Positions 1 to 13,100 of a stretch of 64,000 nt of DNA are shown here, piece after piece. Origin of the DNA: Cryptomeria japonica. Taxonomy: Eukaryota > Streptophyta > Pinopsida > Cupressales > Cupressaceae. The stretch covers positions 189,617,619 through 189,681,618 of the forward strand of contig NC_081410.1 of NCBI RefSeq assembly GCF_030272615.1, read 5' to 3'. The notes beneath the pieces were generated by a model, which saw only the letters and a list, made by a program, of their open reading frames with translations, made no database searches and was not told where the DNA came from. Both the position numbers and the translations under genes were made by a program. Position 1 is the stretch's first letter. The number at the start of each line of letters is the position of its first letter.

Positions 1-295
1 TAGAATAGACTGCCCTCTTGCCCCTGCCGTATTTGTTATTGTAGCGGATGCCATTTTCTACCTCCTAAGGGATACATCCCTCTCACCAAAATTCAAAGGT
101 ATCAATCTTCATAATAATGAAGACCTACTTAATATACAACTTGTAGATGATATTGCCCTATTTTTGAGCTCAAAGAGGACAATATGGATTTTTTCAAGGG
201 GAAAATAAACCTATTTTGAGAAGCCTCTTGAGCAAAAATCTCTAATTCCAAATATATCATATTAGGTTGGGATGAAAATCCCCCTAATTGGTTAA
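1..295 (+). pseudogene. LINE-1 segment 1: degenerate L1-type reverse transcriptase
   Basis: Fragment of the reverse transcriptase of a plant L1-like non-LTR retrotransposon, which copies its own RNA at a nicked chromosomal target. In the frame starting at base 2 it reads CPLAPAVFVIVADAIFYLL, then NIQLVDDIALFL. This is the RT palm, with the usual F-A-D-D catalytic box changed to L-V-D-D. A stop follows near 206. After a frameshift the reading continues as ILGWDENPPNWL up to base 294. There the element is cut by solo LTR A1 and resumes at 4281. The 5' half of the LINE lies outside the window. It is a dead copy; identification as LINE RT is firm, the clade (plant L1) is from general resemblance. 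Confidence 0.85.
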
Positions 296-2948
296 TGTAA
301 TAACCCACTTAACTTAACCCAAAATTTTAACTAATTTTTTTTTTTGATATATAAATATTGATTTCTTATTCTTACTTATTCTTAATTGTGTTTGATTCAA
401 TCACATACTTAGGTACATCTATCCAAATGGGATAAGCATCCATCCAATCGAGATGGGGATCTAACCATATGGGTTAGGCATCTATCCATACGCTACTAGG
501 CATCTAACCATACAGGTTAGGCTATTATATACGGATTAAGCACGCACCCATTATTTAACAAATCAGAACCTTGACTGTGGCAGAATAAGGGGAAGAACAA
601 AGGGAAGAATAAGATGCAAACCTAGAGACTGGTATAACGTATGGGGTTGAAACTCCCCCTATTCCACATCCTCAAAGTTATACAATTTTTAGTGGTATTT
701 TAGTATAACTTATGGGGGCTGTGGCATAGGGGCATTTGTCCATATAGGACAAAGGTTTCATCTATCCAATCCGGGATAGGCATCTACCCAAACGGGGTAG
801 GCATCTATTCATAAGAATAGGATATGCTCTGGCTACAGACTTTAGACTCATCGGGACCATCTGGGTCCTGAGCCGCTCTCTAAAGACTACACTCCCCTAC
901 TAGGAGTGCACTGAGGTCACCGTCCTTAGGATTATAAAAATAATTACATAAACAAGCTTGAGTTATGTCTTAGAATTTGGCCTAAAGCCTTGAGAAGTCA
1001 AGCGAATCCATACAAGATTCCTTCTAAGTATGCATTGAATTTATTTTAACCTTTCAATTAGTATTTGCACTATTTGATTAAAAGACCAAGGAGCTTCGAG
1101 AACCAACTACTCATCGATAACCAAATCCCAATCCCCATTCCCGAATGCCTAAGTACAAGGGACAACTCCGTCCCTAGACTGCCTACATACCTGTTTCAGC
1201 ACGGGATCAAGGCGTAAAGTATGTAGTTCTGGTTTCTAACTATGGTTTAATATAAATTGTTTGGGATTAGTCCAACTAAGCTTGAATTACTCAAAATAAT
1301 TAGTTAATTCCAAAAATAACATATTTTCTTAGATTAAATGCTTTGGACTAAATATAATTAATTTTGGAAGCTAAGCTCAATTACACTTGGATGTAGTCTA
1401 ATTTCTTATATTATTTTTCAAAAAAATAAGCATACTTATCAAATAAAATAACTAATAATTTTTTTTAACGGACGAATTAAGCATTTGTTTACTCATCATA
1501 GGGATGAATTAATCATAAGAAGAGTCTAAGATGTTAATATCATAAGTTCCATTATATCATTTATTTGATTAATTATTTATAGAATAATATGTCTACAATT
1601 ATTTACGTGGAGTATTACATCTATTCTCAAGAATTATTTATTAACATTATTTTTAAATACTTAGATTAATTGACCCATCTATCTCTCAAGTTGTTGTATG
1701 TAATATAATTCATCCAATAAATTTATCTTTCATATTCAAGGTTTTTGAATGGAATTAAAACCTTTTGTATTCATAAATTATATTTATTTATTTTCAAAGG
1801 TAGTCCTTTAAAATTTATAAAATTACTTTATATTATTTAAATATATACATAATTCTTTTCATTTTTTACATGTTAAATATTAAATTAAAAACATGTTAAA
1901 TATTAAAAACATGGTAAACAATTATTAAATTATATTTAAATTAATATTATAAATATTAACAAGAATCTTAGTAATATTTATATTAAAACTATGAATTATT
2001 ACTATTAAAGAATATATTAAAATAAAAACTTTGAATTAAGTCTATTAAATTTCTTTATGTCTAAAATATGCATGGAGCTTATATTAAGGCTTGACATGCA
2101 TGCACTACAACTGCACATGCACCTCTGCCACTATCACTATTGTCATAATTATAGTATTTCTATAAAAGCTAACAATGCAATTTGTATATGTAAATTTTTA
2201 TATAATATTTTATCTTTAATTATTTTATTATTTTATTTTAAAAAACCGAATATAATTAAAATCATTGGACTCCTAAATTTCTAAAAAATAATGTTTTTTC
2301 TACTACAAATTTATTTTTTCCTATCAAAGATTTTATCTATTTTTTTTTTTTTTGAAGATTTGTTCTATTAAAATGTAAATTTCTATTTATTACTCTTAAA
2401 TCTTAAACAATACATTTTCTAAAGCTTATGAGGAAAAAATAAAACTTCAATATTTTAATATTATTTTCAATAATTATTCATAAGCACACATTTAATTATA
2501 CATAATCTCAATATTTACTTTATTTCTATTTTGAAACTGTTTTTTTTTTCAAACTTCATGTTGATCAAGACAATTTCATTATCGCTCTTTCTTTAAAATA
2601 TGAACTAAGATAATGTTAGATATAACTTATATTTATTAAAAAAGAAAACTCAAATATGTTATTATATTCCATGTATTATATTAATCTCATTTAGTATGTA
2701 TTTATCGAAACTTATAAGCATAATCTAGATTTATTTATTTCTTTTCTTTTCATAATTTTAAAAGAGATATTAGATATTACTTTCCATTATTTTGTTTAAT
2801 AACATGCAATATATATGTATTTTATATTATCTTAAATTTAATAAGTGATCGAATAAATTAAAGATATAATATTGATAAGTAATTGAATAAATAAATAGAT
2901 AAAGCGTTTCTATGCAAAACAAAAACAAGAATAAATAATAAGCATATT

Positions 2949-2952
<4 letters not shown>

Positions 2953-2997
<45 letters not shown>
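2953..2997. repeat. (TC)n microsatellite
   Basis: About 45 bp of uninterrupted TC dinucleotide inside solo LTR A1. Confidence 0.95.
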
Positions 2998-3002
<5 letters not shown>

Positions 3003-4168
3003 TACAACTTGCAAATCTAAAAAATAAAGATTTTGAAGAATCTAAATCTAAAAATAAAGAAATGATTTTAAAGAGGAGGAAACTTCTACACTATTTAACC
3101 CAACTCATTTAAAAACCACTTTTCAAATTTAAAAAAAATATCTAAATCCCTTAAAACTACTTTTATCCTCTAATTCTTTTTTTCCTAAAAGAATAATGCA
3201 TGCAAATAAAAATCCCTTCCCTCTTTTCTCTTTTTTTTTTTGAAAAAAAAAGATCATGCAACCTAATTTCTACAAGATGAATGAAGACTTTGTTATTGAT
3301 TCACCCTTTGTTTCTAGCTATCCTTCTTCAATCCTTGCTTTGTAGCTTGGTGAAGATCCTCTCCAAATCCTCAAAGTAAAAATCCTGCAATATTCCTACA
3401 AAATTCCTCCTACAACTAACATAGATTTGAAACTAATTTCTTAACAATTCAAAGACCTATTTCATCACATAAAAACAAAAATGAACTCCCCTTTTTCAAA
3501 AATCTAGTAGTCAATATATAGAAAAAGAGAACCATTTCCCATTACCCAAAATAATTAATTGATTTTCATATTCTTTTCCCAAAATAGTTCCATGCAAAAT
3601 GATTAACTGTCATAGTGGGGGTTACATGCAAAAATTTGAATTTGAGATTCTCTTCTAGAACCTTCTCATTTCCTCCTACAACATGTGCTAAATAACATAT
3701 TGAGAAAATAAGTAATTTCTAAATTAATTTCATGCAAAAATGATTGTTGTCATAGGGGTGGGGGTTACATTTGACCATGCATTCAAAATTTGAATTTGAA
3801 TTTTCCTCCATTTTATTAGAAATAAATTTTGTAACTCCTTTGTTATATTAAAAAAATCATGAATATAATTATTCTTGTCATAGAATAATTTTGTAACTCT
3901 CATGTCATATAATTGCTAAATATAATATTATTCCTTAAATATTTTGAATTTGAAAATTTCTTTTCTAGAATCTTCTTATTTCTCCTACACCATGTGTTCA
4001 ATTAGAATATTGAGGAATTAAATAATTTCCAAGTAAATTATGACCTCACGAGTGTGTCACCACTATTAATTCTTCTTTTTTAAACTAATTCAATCCTTAT
4101 TCAATTTTCATTTCCGACTAACACTGCTCCTAAAATTAACAATAATATTAATAAAATTAGAAGTAATG

Positions 4169-4169
<1 letters not shown>

Positions 4170-4242
<73 letters not shown>
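4170..4242. repeat. (AAT)n microsatellite
   Basis: About 73 bp of nearly perfect AAT/TAA trinucleotide, 40 bp inside the right end of solo LTR A1. The homologous LTR A2 lacks it, so it expanded after the two copies separated. Confidence 0.95.
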
Positions 4243-4243
<1 letters not shown>

Positions 4244-4280
4244 GCAAGTCATATCAAGTTCCAAAAAGAGTGTTATGACA

Positions 4281-4939
4281 GTTGACAAAATATAGTTTTC
4301 AGTGGGGAGGGCCCACTGGGCAAGTGAGGTATCTTGGTATTCCATTTGATGTCAATCCATGCATTAAAGATATGTGGTTTTGGATCAAAACTAAGATTGA
4401 ACATGTTGGGCAAATGGAATAAAACATTCCTCAATCTTGTTGGCATGATGCAAGTTTGCCAAAAGATTCTCTCATGATATAGTCTATATTATTCCTTAGT
4501 TTTCCTATTCAATAGTTTCTAGATAAATGATATTAAAAAATAGACTAGGAGATTTCTCTAGTCTGATAGCAAAGGTAAAAAAAAGAAACACTCTATTAAG
4601 TGGCAATGGAGTTGTTTAGATAGGAGAAGGGGTGGATTAGGGTTGAAAAATATCAGGTTGCAAGGAATTTCTTTGGCTACCAAGTGGATATTCAAAGCAT
4701 TGGATGGTGAAGAGCCCTAGATAGTGCTAGTGAGGAACAACATCCATCCCTCTATCTCTAAAAAAGATAAAACCTAGAAATTTCTTTCTCTCAACGATCT
4801 CTTAGTTGTCTCTTTCTTGGTATCACCCATAGGATCCAATGTATTTAGGGATATTTGGAAAGTGTAGGAGGAGGTTAGAGGTCTTATTACCCATAATAAC
4901 ATTATTTTTTAGAACAATGAAATTTGTGGGGAAAGATCA
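4281..4939 (+). pseudogene. LINE-1 segment 2: end of RT and linker region
   Basis: Continuation of LINE-1 after solo LTR A1. It reads TKYSFQWGGP, then VRYLGIPFDVNPCIKDMW, which matches the post-RT region of plant L1 ORF2 ('YLG.P' followed by a lysine/tryptophan-rich stretch). Further on come RRGGLGLKNIRLQGISLATKW and KWIFKALDGEEPW, also typical of the RT-to-zinc-knuckle linker. Several stops and at least one frameshift are present, so it is not functional. It is interrupted at 4939 by solo LTR C, whose left target-site copy is the final gatca. Confidence 0.85.
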
Positions 4940-6181
4940 TGTAGACGTCTAAAATTAATTAAATTAAATATTTAATTAATTTATCCTCACTGCATAGTTA
5001 AATAATTTGATTATGTTAATCCTTATTCTTCTCAGTATTAATTAAATTTAATTTAATTGATCATGTCACTATAGTCCAAATAATTAATTAATTAAATTAA
5101 TTAATTATTCTCATTCTTCGAAAGTCATCCAATTTAATTAATTCCTCTAAATCCACTTTAGTTTATTAATTTTAATTAACTAACTAGATCATGTAATTCC
5201 TACAAATCACTTTCGTCTAATCCTCACTTAAATTAATTAATTCTTCTAGAAGCCTGCTTATCATTATTTCCTAATTTGTAATTCCTCCACTCATTCTCTC
5301 TCCTCTTGTCAAATCCTCCTAACTTTCTCACTTGTCTTCTAATCTCTCATTATCCCACTTAATCACTCTTTCTAAGCATTTGCTAGTGCATAATCTTCAT
5401 GATTAGCTACAAGTCAACTAATTGCCATAAATGGTTTGTCCCCTTCATCCTCCAAACCTTAAATGCACCAACATTGGTCATTTCAAGGATTTCAAATTTC
5501 CTCTCTTCCCCATGCACTCTCATCTTTCCAAGGAATTTTTAATTCCTTTTCCCTTTTCAGTTTCCCATGCACCTCACTATTTGGGAATTTTTAATTCCCT
5601 TGTCCTCTCCCAAGGATTTTTTTTCCTTTTTGTCTTCCCAATGTATTTGAGGGTATCTTCCCCATGTACATTATGGAGTGTGGAGACAAGAAATTCCTTT
5701 ATGGCAAATCTCTTGGTCTCCACACTATGTCCTCTCAATCCACCTCATCCTCTCAATCCACTTCATCCATTTCCTTCAATCTTGAACCTCCATATCAAAT
5801 CAATCTCAATCATCCATTCCTCCTCTCTCAATTCTATAAATTGGGATCTCCTCCCCTTTATTTGATATCTCATATCGTGCAATCTTATGTTGTAAGTATA
5901 GCTTTTGAAATCATCCTTTGTGCGTCCATTATAGTCTATCTTAGGCATCCATATCCTCAATCCATTTGATAATTGTTCTTGTGTGTGGAGAGAAATCCAC
6001 AAACTATCCTGGAGTTAATCCAAACAAGTTGGAGAAGGAGGTGCATCTTCAACTTCATCAAGAGCTCAATCTGAGAGAGGAGACAAGATTTCAAGGTATA
6101 ATGGTTTGATTTTAAGTGTTTGAATGCTTTATGTTTTATTTTCTAACCATTGCATCTCCTTGTAATTTTTGTCCATCTCCA
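4940..6181 (+). mobile_element. Solo LTR C, inserted in LINE-1
   Basis: A 1242-bp block starting TGTAGACGTC and ending CCATCTCCA, flanked by gatca (4935-4939) and gatta (6182-6186). Removing it with one duplication rejoins the LINE reading frame (CGERS + I.WYLVHKDKP). A TATAAA box at 5835-5840 and the short transcribed-looking stretch after it suggest plus orientation with U3 on the left. Family is uncertain; a Ty3/gypsy-like LTR is plausible. The open frames within it (5431-5865 and neighbours) have no recognisable domain and I treat them as chance. Confidence 0.75.
5835..5840 (+). promoter_or_regulatory. TATA box of solo LTR C
   Basis: TATAAATTGGG context in the second half of the LTR, where an LTR promoter would sit at the U3/R boundary. 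Position and sequence only. Confidence 0.45.
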
Positions 6182-7130
6182 GATTAATCTAGTGGTACCT
6201 TGTTCACAAGGATAAACCACTTGCTCTCCTTCAAGGCCATTCTGCAAAAAAATGGTTCACTAAGGGCATTAAGAACTTTGGTGACATCCTCCAAGATGGT
6301 AAACTTAAGTCTTGGACCTCATTGATTCTTGAGTATGATCTCCTCTCCTCCACCTAGAGGACATACACCATCATTAGAGATGTTTTTTTCTCAATTCCAC
6401 CTACCTAGGAACTATTGTAGGATTGATGATAGATTTGTTTATTATAAAAGTAGATTTATAATTCTTTGTGTGGTAATTCGAATCTGATTAATTTTTTTAA
6501 TCAGAATTAGAATCTAAACTTGCCTGAGGAAAAATGGAATGGCATTTTAACCAACACGTGAAATTATAATGTTGAGCCTAAAAAGGTATGCTTCAAATGA
6601 CTTCTTTTATTGTAAAGACTTCCCTATAAAAGTGTTTAATGATAATAATAGCTTTAACGGTTGCAACATATGGAGGACCTCTGAAAACATTAAACATGTC
6701 TTCTTTGAATGTTTTGTTGCTTTGGAAATTTGGAATTTTTTTGCTCTAGGTTGAAAGGTTGTAATTATAAAATTGTTTTCTCTAAAATTTTATTTCGAAG
6801 CATTCATGGTATGAAGAAGAAAAATAATATGTTTTGGATTATTTTATCAATTGAAATTATATATTTAATATAAAATGAGGACAAGTTCTATGAGGTCAGA
6901 AGGATTCTTACTAAGTCTTATAAGAGACTCATCTATTCTAAAGTTGCTTTGCAAGTAACCATTACACTAAGCATTTCCAAATCCTAGTTTGATAATTTCA
7001 TGGAAGATGACACCAATAGATTCAACACTATAGATATTTTATATGGGCATAATTGGGCATACACTAGAGAGGACTACAAACCATTTGTGAGAGGACTATG
7101 AGAATTTATTAAAGAGTATAATGAAGGCAA
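6182..7130 (+). pseudogene. LINE-1 segment 3: zf-RVT region and C-terminus
   Basis: LINE-1 resumes with LVHKDKPLALLQGHSAKKWF, GDILQDGKLKSW and YTIIRD. At 6569-6754 it carries a zf-RVT-like zinc-binding block (CNIWRTSENIKHVFFECFVA...W) of the kind found after RT in plant LINEs. The C-terminal stretch reads EDYKPFVRGLWEFIKEYNEG after correcting stops. No RNase H domain is seen here, unlike LINE-2. It ends at the ggcaa target site (7126-7130) of Copia-B and is completed at 37311. Multiple stops make it a pseudogene. Confidence 0.8.
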
Positions 7131-8143
7131 TGCTGAAAATCTAGAATACTGAGAGGGGAAGGGTGAATCAGTATTCCCTTGAATTTATTAAAACTTTTAA
7201 ACAACCATCCACATAATATAACTTAGTTGTAGAAATAAAATGATCAATAAGTAGAAATACATAACACCACATAACACAAAGACTTATATGTGGAAAACTC
7301 AAGACGAGAAAAACCACAAAGAGGATTAGCTCTCAATATTATGTAACCGATTACAATAATATATGATGGCTCACTACCAGATGGACTCACTGTCCAAAAT
7401 ATAACAACTCACTATCAGAAGATGGCTTATATCCAATATTATAAAATATGTACAATTAATATTGCATCTATCATATGCATAAGTTACAGTTTCACTAAGG
7501 TACATAATCACTTTCACATTTGTTGTACATAATCACTTCCACATTCACTACATATATTTACTATAATCACTTTCATATTCACTATATACATTCACATACC
7601 ATGATCAAAATATCATATCTTAATCCTTTGCAAAGCAACTGCATGTATATCAAGTTAAGTCTTTATGAAGTTGGATCCACTAGAGTAGAGGTTAGCCCAA
7701 AAACCTTTACAAGCTACAACTTCAATGAACCTTATCATACCAGATAATTCGACCAAAATGAAAAGAAACTTCTCCATGCTTGAAGGAATAGACATGATTA
7801 ATCAAGTTTAATAGACTGCTAATAATTTCAGAGTGGATTGGACCAAAAACCTTCACATAGAGCAATGTCGGTAAGTAGGGTATCCAATTATCAGACCCAT
7901 AACTGTGCTACAACAAAATAGTAAAATGTGAAATCTTAGATATAGACATTATATCACATACAAAACAAGTTCTTAAAAAGATATAGCTTGATATTTGATA
8001 TTGTAGAGCAATGTGGACCAAAGAAGGAATATGTCAGACCTAAGTGAATATCGGAGCTTGAGGGGCTCAAACCAGAATAAGCCAAACTCATGCTGTAGGA
8101 TCACAAAATCATCAATGTCAACATTAATGATAATATGCTAATA
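7131..8143 (-). repeat. Copia-B 3' LTR
   Basis: 1013 bp, homologous along its length to 36329-37310. It contains the conserved GGGTGAATCAGTATTCCC block at about 7160-7177, and a stretch shared with the right LTR around 7250-7320 and 7680-8130. Small open frames such as 7520-7747 recur in diverged form in the other LTR (36689-36973), but they look like by-products of conserved LTR sequence, not genes. Confidence 0.85.
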
Positions 8144-8370
8144 ATCTCCCCCTTTGTTATTGATGGAAATATGATAACTCAGAGATACAAAACTATTCAT
8201 ATATACTCATATATACAAAAAATGTTCTTTTGATTCCTTCAACTATTATACTATTATACATGACTATTACTCCCCCTTTGAAAACATACATAAAAAACAG
8301 GAAAAATGAACTAACTGGAGGATTGTTTAATTTTCTAGAATGTGTCCATTCCAACTACCTTTGTGTTTCT
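8144..8370 (-). mobile_element. Copia-B internal 3' end with two polypurine tracts
   Basis: On the minus strand the LTR is preceded by CAAAGGGGGAGAT (plus 8144-8156), a classic copia polypurine tract that primes plus-strand DNA synthesis. A second one, CAAAGGGGGAGT, lies at about 8269-8280. Repeated polypurine tracts are described for Sireviruses. The rest is non-coding. Confidence 0.75.
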
Positions 8371-9415
8371 TGTTAGGCTTGTGTGAATGTTGTCATTGAT
8401 GTCAAGCCCTGTGATCCGATCAAGATCAGATGTAGCATATTGAGCCACAATGGAAGATTGGTATGTATGTGATATTGAACAGTGAGGTATGTATGGATTA
8501 CAAGAGTAATGTAAGAAAGATCCTTTGATCCAGAATCTTTTTTTTTGGCTAGTCATGGTTGAGTTTTTCCTTTTGTATCAAGTGTTGGTATTAGTTGTGA
8601 TAGTTGAATTACTATCCAGATGTTTGTATTATAATATGATCTATGAATTCTATACTCCAGAATCTATGGCATTCATATCATGATGATGGAAGTTGTTATG
8701 CTTGGAATTTATGTCTATGAGTCTAATAGACCTTTATTTTTCTCCGATAATTGAAGCGTGTTTTCTGATAATTAAGAAAGAAGCATGTAGAAGATCAGTG
8801 AAGGTTGACTTGGTTACCCTATTTTAGTCAAGGCATGTTTGAGTAGCATATTGATTTGAGCAATGCATTATTGTATAATTTTTTTTCACTTGGCTGACAT
8901 ATTGCCTTGTTGGTGAAACATATAGACATATATATACATGCATATGATGACTGGTGAGTATGCAAGCAATAAAGAGTGATGTGAACAATAAAGTGTATGT
9001 GAGTAATAGAGTGTGATGTGGGATGTGTGTGTAAGAGTGAAGGTGTGTATAAGTGTGGAAAGTGCGAGTGTAGTTATAGTGTTGTAGTAATCCCTTACTA
9101 GATTTGTTGCAAGTAATTGTGTTGACAGGTTGGAGAAAGTGTTGCAGAGATCCCTAACCAAATCTGCTGCAAGTTGTTTTGATATATAATCTTATCTTGG
9201 AACTAACCTCATGCATTTGGAGATGCTATTTTCCCCAGTTCACTTATTTCTATTGTAGTGAGCATTTCATTAGTAGTTCGTGTTGTAATTTGGTGTAAGC
9301 CATGTTGTTATCAGGTAGTGAGCCACCCTTTTGTAAACACCATATGACTAGTTATATTAACTTGAGAGTTAACCCTCTTCATGGTTTTTCCCATTTGGAT
9401 TTTCCATGTTTAAAA

Positions 9416-10136
9416 TGTTGGCAAAATGGTGTTGTACACCTTGCATAATAATGTTTTATTATTGTATTATTTTATTATTGTGTGAGGCAGACATGGAATT
9501 ATATTGTAACATCATATTGTATTGTTGCACCTAGGAGCACCTAGATGGACGTGCACCATGTAGAGATTCCTTTGGAATATTCTTGTAACCACTTGATGAG
9601 TTGTACTAACACATTGGTATTATTATATTATACTGTATTTATTTAATATTAGGGAATGTAATTGTGATGAATTGCCTAATATTAAATGTGGGTCAAGGGT
9701 AGGTAGGAAAAATATTATATTTTATTGTCACATGGTTTGATGTAATACCACTTGGTGGTTTTGTGGGAGCTTGTGTTTATAAAAGCAACCACAAGGGTAG
9801 TTGTTTGGGTTAGCCAGGTTAGCATTTGTGAAGAAGGAAGCATGACATGGGATGTGTAGATTCATGCTTGGTCACATGGAGTGCTTGGTTATGGCTGGGT
9901 TTTTGAAGGCTTTTCATATTTGTATTGTAATGGACACATTGCTGATAATACATGGTGGATGATGCTTTTGGAGGTTGGGTTTTTCCCTTATGAGGGTTTT
10001 CCTAGGATATATCTTGTGCCACTTTTTCATGGGTATGTTTTCTATTCTTTGCATGTGGATTCTATGTGTTGATTTGATTAAGATCTTAAATGGGCTATGT
10101 GAAAATTGTCATAAAGTTGACTGCAAGTTTCTTTCA
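9416..10136 (+). repeat. Element G 5' LTR
   Basis: 721 bp, aligned almost base for base with 15396-16132. It includes a TATAAAA box at 9779-9785, expected near the LTR transcription start. The open frames at 9881-10072 and 15837-16067 are equivalent positions in the two LTRs and are not treated as genes. Confidence 0.85.
9779..9785 (+). promoter_or_regulatory. TATA box in element G LTR
   Basis: TATAAAAG in the 5' LTR; the 3' LTR has TATAAAAT at the same place. Likely the core promoter of the element RNA. Confidence 0.5.
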
Positions 10137-10138
10137 AG

Positions 10139-10149
10139 TGGTATCAAAG
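10139..10149 (+). other. Primer-binding site of element G
   Basis: TGGTATCAAAG two bases after the LTR end, close to the initiator tRNA-Met complement TGGTATCAGAGC used by many plant LTR elements. Confidence 0.65.
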
Positions 10150-13100
10150 AAATTGGTTTAATGATATTTATAACCCTAGTTGGAATCCATAAATACTTGA
10201 AAGAATGAAAAGACAAGGCAAGATATATTGTTTTGTAGGTTATTATTGCAGATCTATGTTATTATTTTGTAGGTTGTTATTGCAAATCTATGTTATTTGG
10301 GTTTGTTGTTATGATGGATCATTTGCAGATTTGGGGTTGGAAGAATTTTGGCCAATCTAGGGCATCACTGAAAATGCTTTGAATGAGGGTTTTGGGGGTG
10401 AGATTTCATAAATGGCCCCATGGCACAAAAAAGACCTCATGGATGGATTCAAGTTGGCTGGGAAATGAAAATTGATATATAATTTTCCCTATTTTGCCTA
10501 CAGTTGAAAAATTGCAAAATATTTTTGATGGATGACTGCGATGACCATCAAATTTAGACAGGCATAGTTTGTAGAGTAAAAAATGTCTTGTCGGATTAAA
10601 AAATAAATAAATGCGTAGCTACAAATAATTATAAAAAAAAAAATTCACATGGGGTCGGCATTTTTGAAAAAGTTTGAAAAATAAAAAAAATTAAATTTTA
10701 TGTTGGGGGGGTGAGGTGTACCCCACCCAGCACCCCATGCAATGTAGGTTAGCACCGGACCTATTGACACTGGCAGGGGTGTAATCTTGCCAGCGTTGGC
10801 AGGGCAAACTACCCTGTAGCCGGTGGCCAAGGCCCCCACCTCGCCCTTTGGGCGTTAAAACAAAAATTTAAAACTGCCATTTTTTATTAATAAAAAATCT
10901 GCCATGAATTTGTTAAAATGATTTTTATTAAACCTTTTAAATGTCTTACAATGAATTATTAAATAATTGCCACTCATTTTTTTGGAAGAAGGAGATTTGT
11001 GTGGAGTTCGACCGACAAGCCCCACCCAAGAAAAATATTTGAAATTAAATGATGTCCAATTGGAGAATTTATTTTTGGCAAATGGACTTTGGAAAATTGT
11101 TTTTATTTTTAAGTCCATGTATTCATCATATAGGGAAATTGGACGTTTTCTTCCAACTGGCATAACTTTCACTCGGGGAGTCTGTTTTTCGACTTCTTAT
11201 ACTCATCGGAGAGGTAATTATGAGAACTACCATTTGGTATGGGTTTGGTTCAGTGATTTTGTTGTTTTGACATGTTTTAGGAGCCTGTAAGCCTGACATT
11301 CTCCTTGATACAGTTTTGGTCATATCTTTTGCACATAGAATTGGTTTTTTTATTTTGATTAGGAGTTGGAGAGGGTGTTTACTGTACTTTAGTTTGATGC
11401 TGTTATTGTATCAGTTTGATGAGTAAGGATATGTTTACATGTTCTTATTTTGAGGACATGATTGGACTCAGTTTGAGACTTGGATTTTTATATGGGTGAC
11501 AGTTGGATGCAGGTGATGATTATGGTGTCATGGGTATGCAGGTACATGTTTTGCATTGACACTCCATAGCCACGATTGTGGTGATTTGGTTTGATATTAG
11601 GAGGTTGTTCTTATCTCCTTGATGCTTATTTAGTTCCTTTAACTATGGTACTAGTTTGTGGACATGTTTGGAAAATCAAATCAGATGGTGATTTGGTGTT
11701 TGAGTCATGGTTGTCTACATGGACTATTTTCTTTGATATCTCAGTTTGCAGTTTACTAATGTGATGATGACTTTGCATGTTCAGTGATTAGATCTACAAG
11801 TTATGTGATTGGTAGGTTTGAGCTCACCTATTTAGTTGCATTAGGATGGCTCGGATGTGGACTATCTATATCCACCAGGTTTGATTTATTGTGGTGCATA
11901 CTCCTTAGTTGACCTTATTTGTGGTCATTTGTGAATTGGTATGGTTGTTTTGAGATGAGAGGATAAATGATGTTATAGTACTTGGATAGATGATATGGGA
12001 CTTGTATCACATATTTGATCACGATGTCATGCTAGTTTTATTATTTATTTGATTACACTTTTAGTGTAAGCTTTTGATAGTGATGAGTTGGTGAGGTAGG
12101 ATTTATTCCTGATTGGTGGTTTTTGGGTGGTGGTTGTATCTTCTTGATATGGATTTCATGGTTTACTTAATATTATTGACATTTCAGTTGATGTGTGTAG
12201 ACCTAGATGTTCTTCATTTATGAGATGGTTTATCATGATGCTATGGAGAACTTGGTATCATGGTTCACTGGGAGCTTGTAGTAGTGATGTGTATTCACCA
12301 TGTTGGTTGGTGGATGGTCTTCTTTGTGTGCAGATGTTAGAGGATGCCTTAGATCCTATTACTGTAGAAGGGTTTTCTTACATTTGTGGGTACATGTTAG
12401 GGGATGGTTATCTTCATGTTATTTGAGGATGTTTGCATCTTGAGGACTCACAGAGTTCTTGGTATGGATGTGGTTTTATGCTTTCATTTGACATGTTATC
12501 CTTGTTGGTAGGATGGATTATATTATATCATGATACACTCTTGATGTGCATTTAGAGTTTTGGTATGATATGGTTATTTGATATGTTCATATGGAGCATG
12601 TTATCTCTTTGAGATGGATTAGATCATGTTGTCATGTTTATGTTCCTAATTTGGCCATTGGAGCTTTGACATTGATCTTGGATTATTCTCTTTGTATTGG
12701 GTACATGATCTTTTGATTGATACTTCATGATATTGTGGGGTTGCATTTAGAGTTTGGCATGGATTGATTAGTTATAGGTACTCATGGATACTTGGAGGAT
12801 GTTGGTGATGCTAGTAGTCTCTTGTGATTAGAAGCATGTGTTGAGGTAGGTTGTTGTTTCAGTTGGAAGTCTGACGAGCATTCACCCAGTTTATGTATTG
12901 AAAGGAGATTGTTCTTAGTGTGAGTCATGATGAATTGGATATCTTGATGAGCATTCTCATTCCCACTCTTGGTCTACTCAATAGTTTACTACTTGAGAGG
13001 TATTGCCCATTGTTTCCTTTCAGGTGCATTATGTTTATGCTTATCTTTCATAAATATGGATCTTGAGCTATGGATAGATGGTTAGTTATCGATGATTTAG

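Larger units (their letters stand above)
296..4280 (-). mobile_element. Solo LTR A1 (long-LTR family), inserted in LINE-1
   Basis: A 3985-bp non-coding AT-rich block starting TGTAATAACCC and ending TTATGACA. It is flanked by near-matching 5-bp target duplications, gttaa (291-295) and gttga (4281-4285). Removing it with one duplication rejoins the LINE codons in frame (NWL + TKYSFQW). It is homologous along much of its length to 42266-45724 (A2), including the block with repeated 'catctatccaat/gggataggcatc' motifs near 420-820 and the 'ctcctacaacatgtgct' block near 3673. I find no primer site, polypurine tract or ORF, so a solo LTR left by LTR-LTR recombination fits best. Minus orientation is inferred because its left terminus resembles the reverse complement of the 3' termini of elements F and J. 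Most of the AT-rich span 1250-3000 shows nothing else. Confidence 0.75.

Noticed and set aside
5431-5865. 144-codon open frame in solo LTR C
   Set aside because: It lies wholly inside a bounded LTR across the TATA region, is low-complexity Pro/Leu/Ser and matches no family.
10967-11290. 107-codon frame in element G
   Set aside because: No similarity, overlapped by opposite-strand frames, inside a non-coding element interior.
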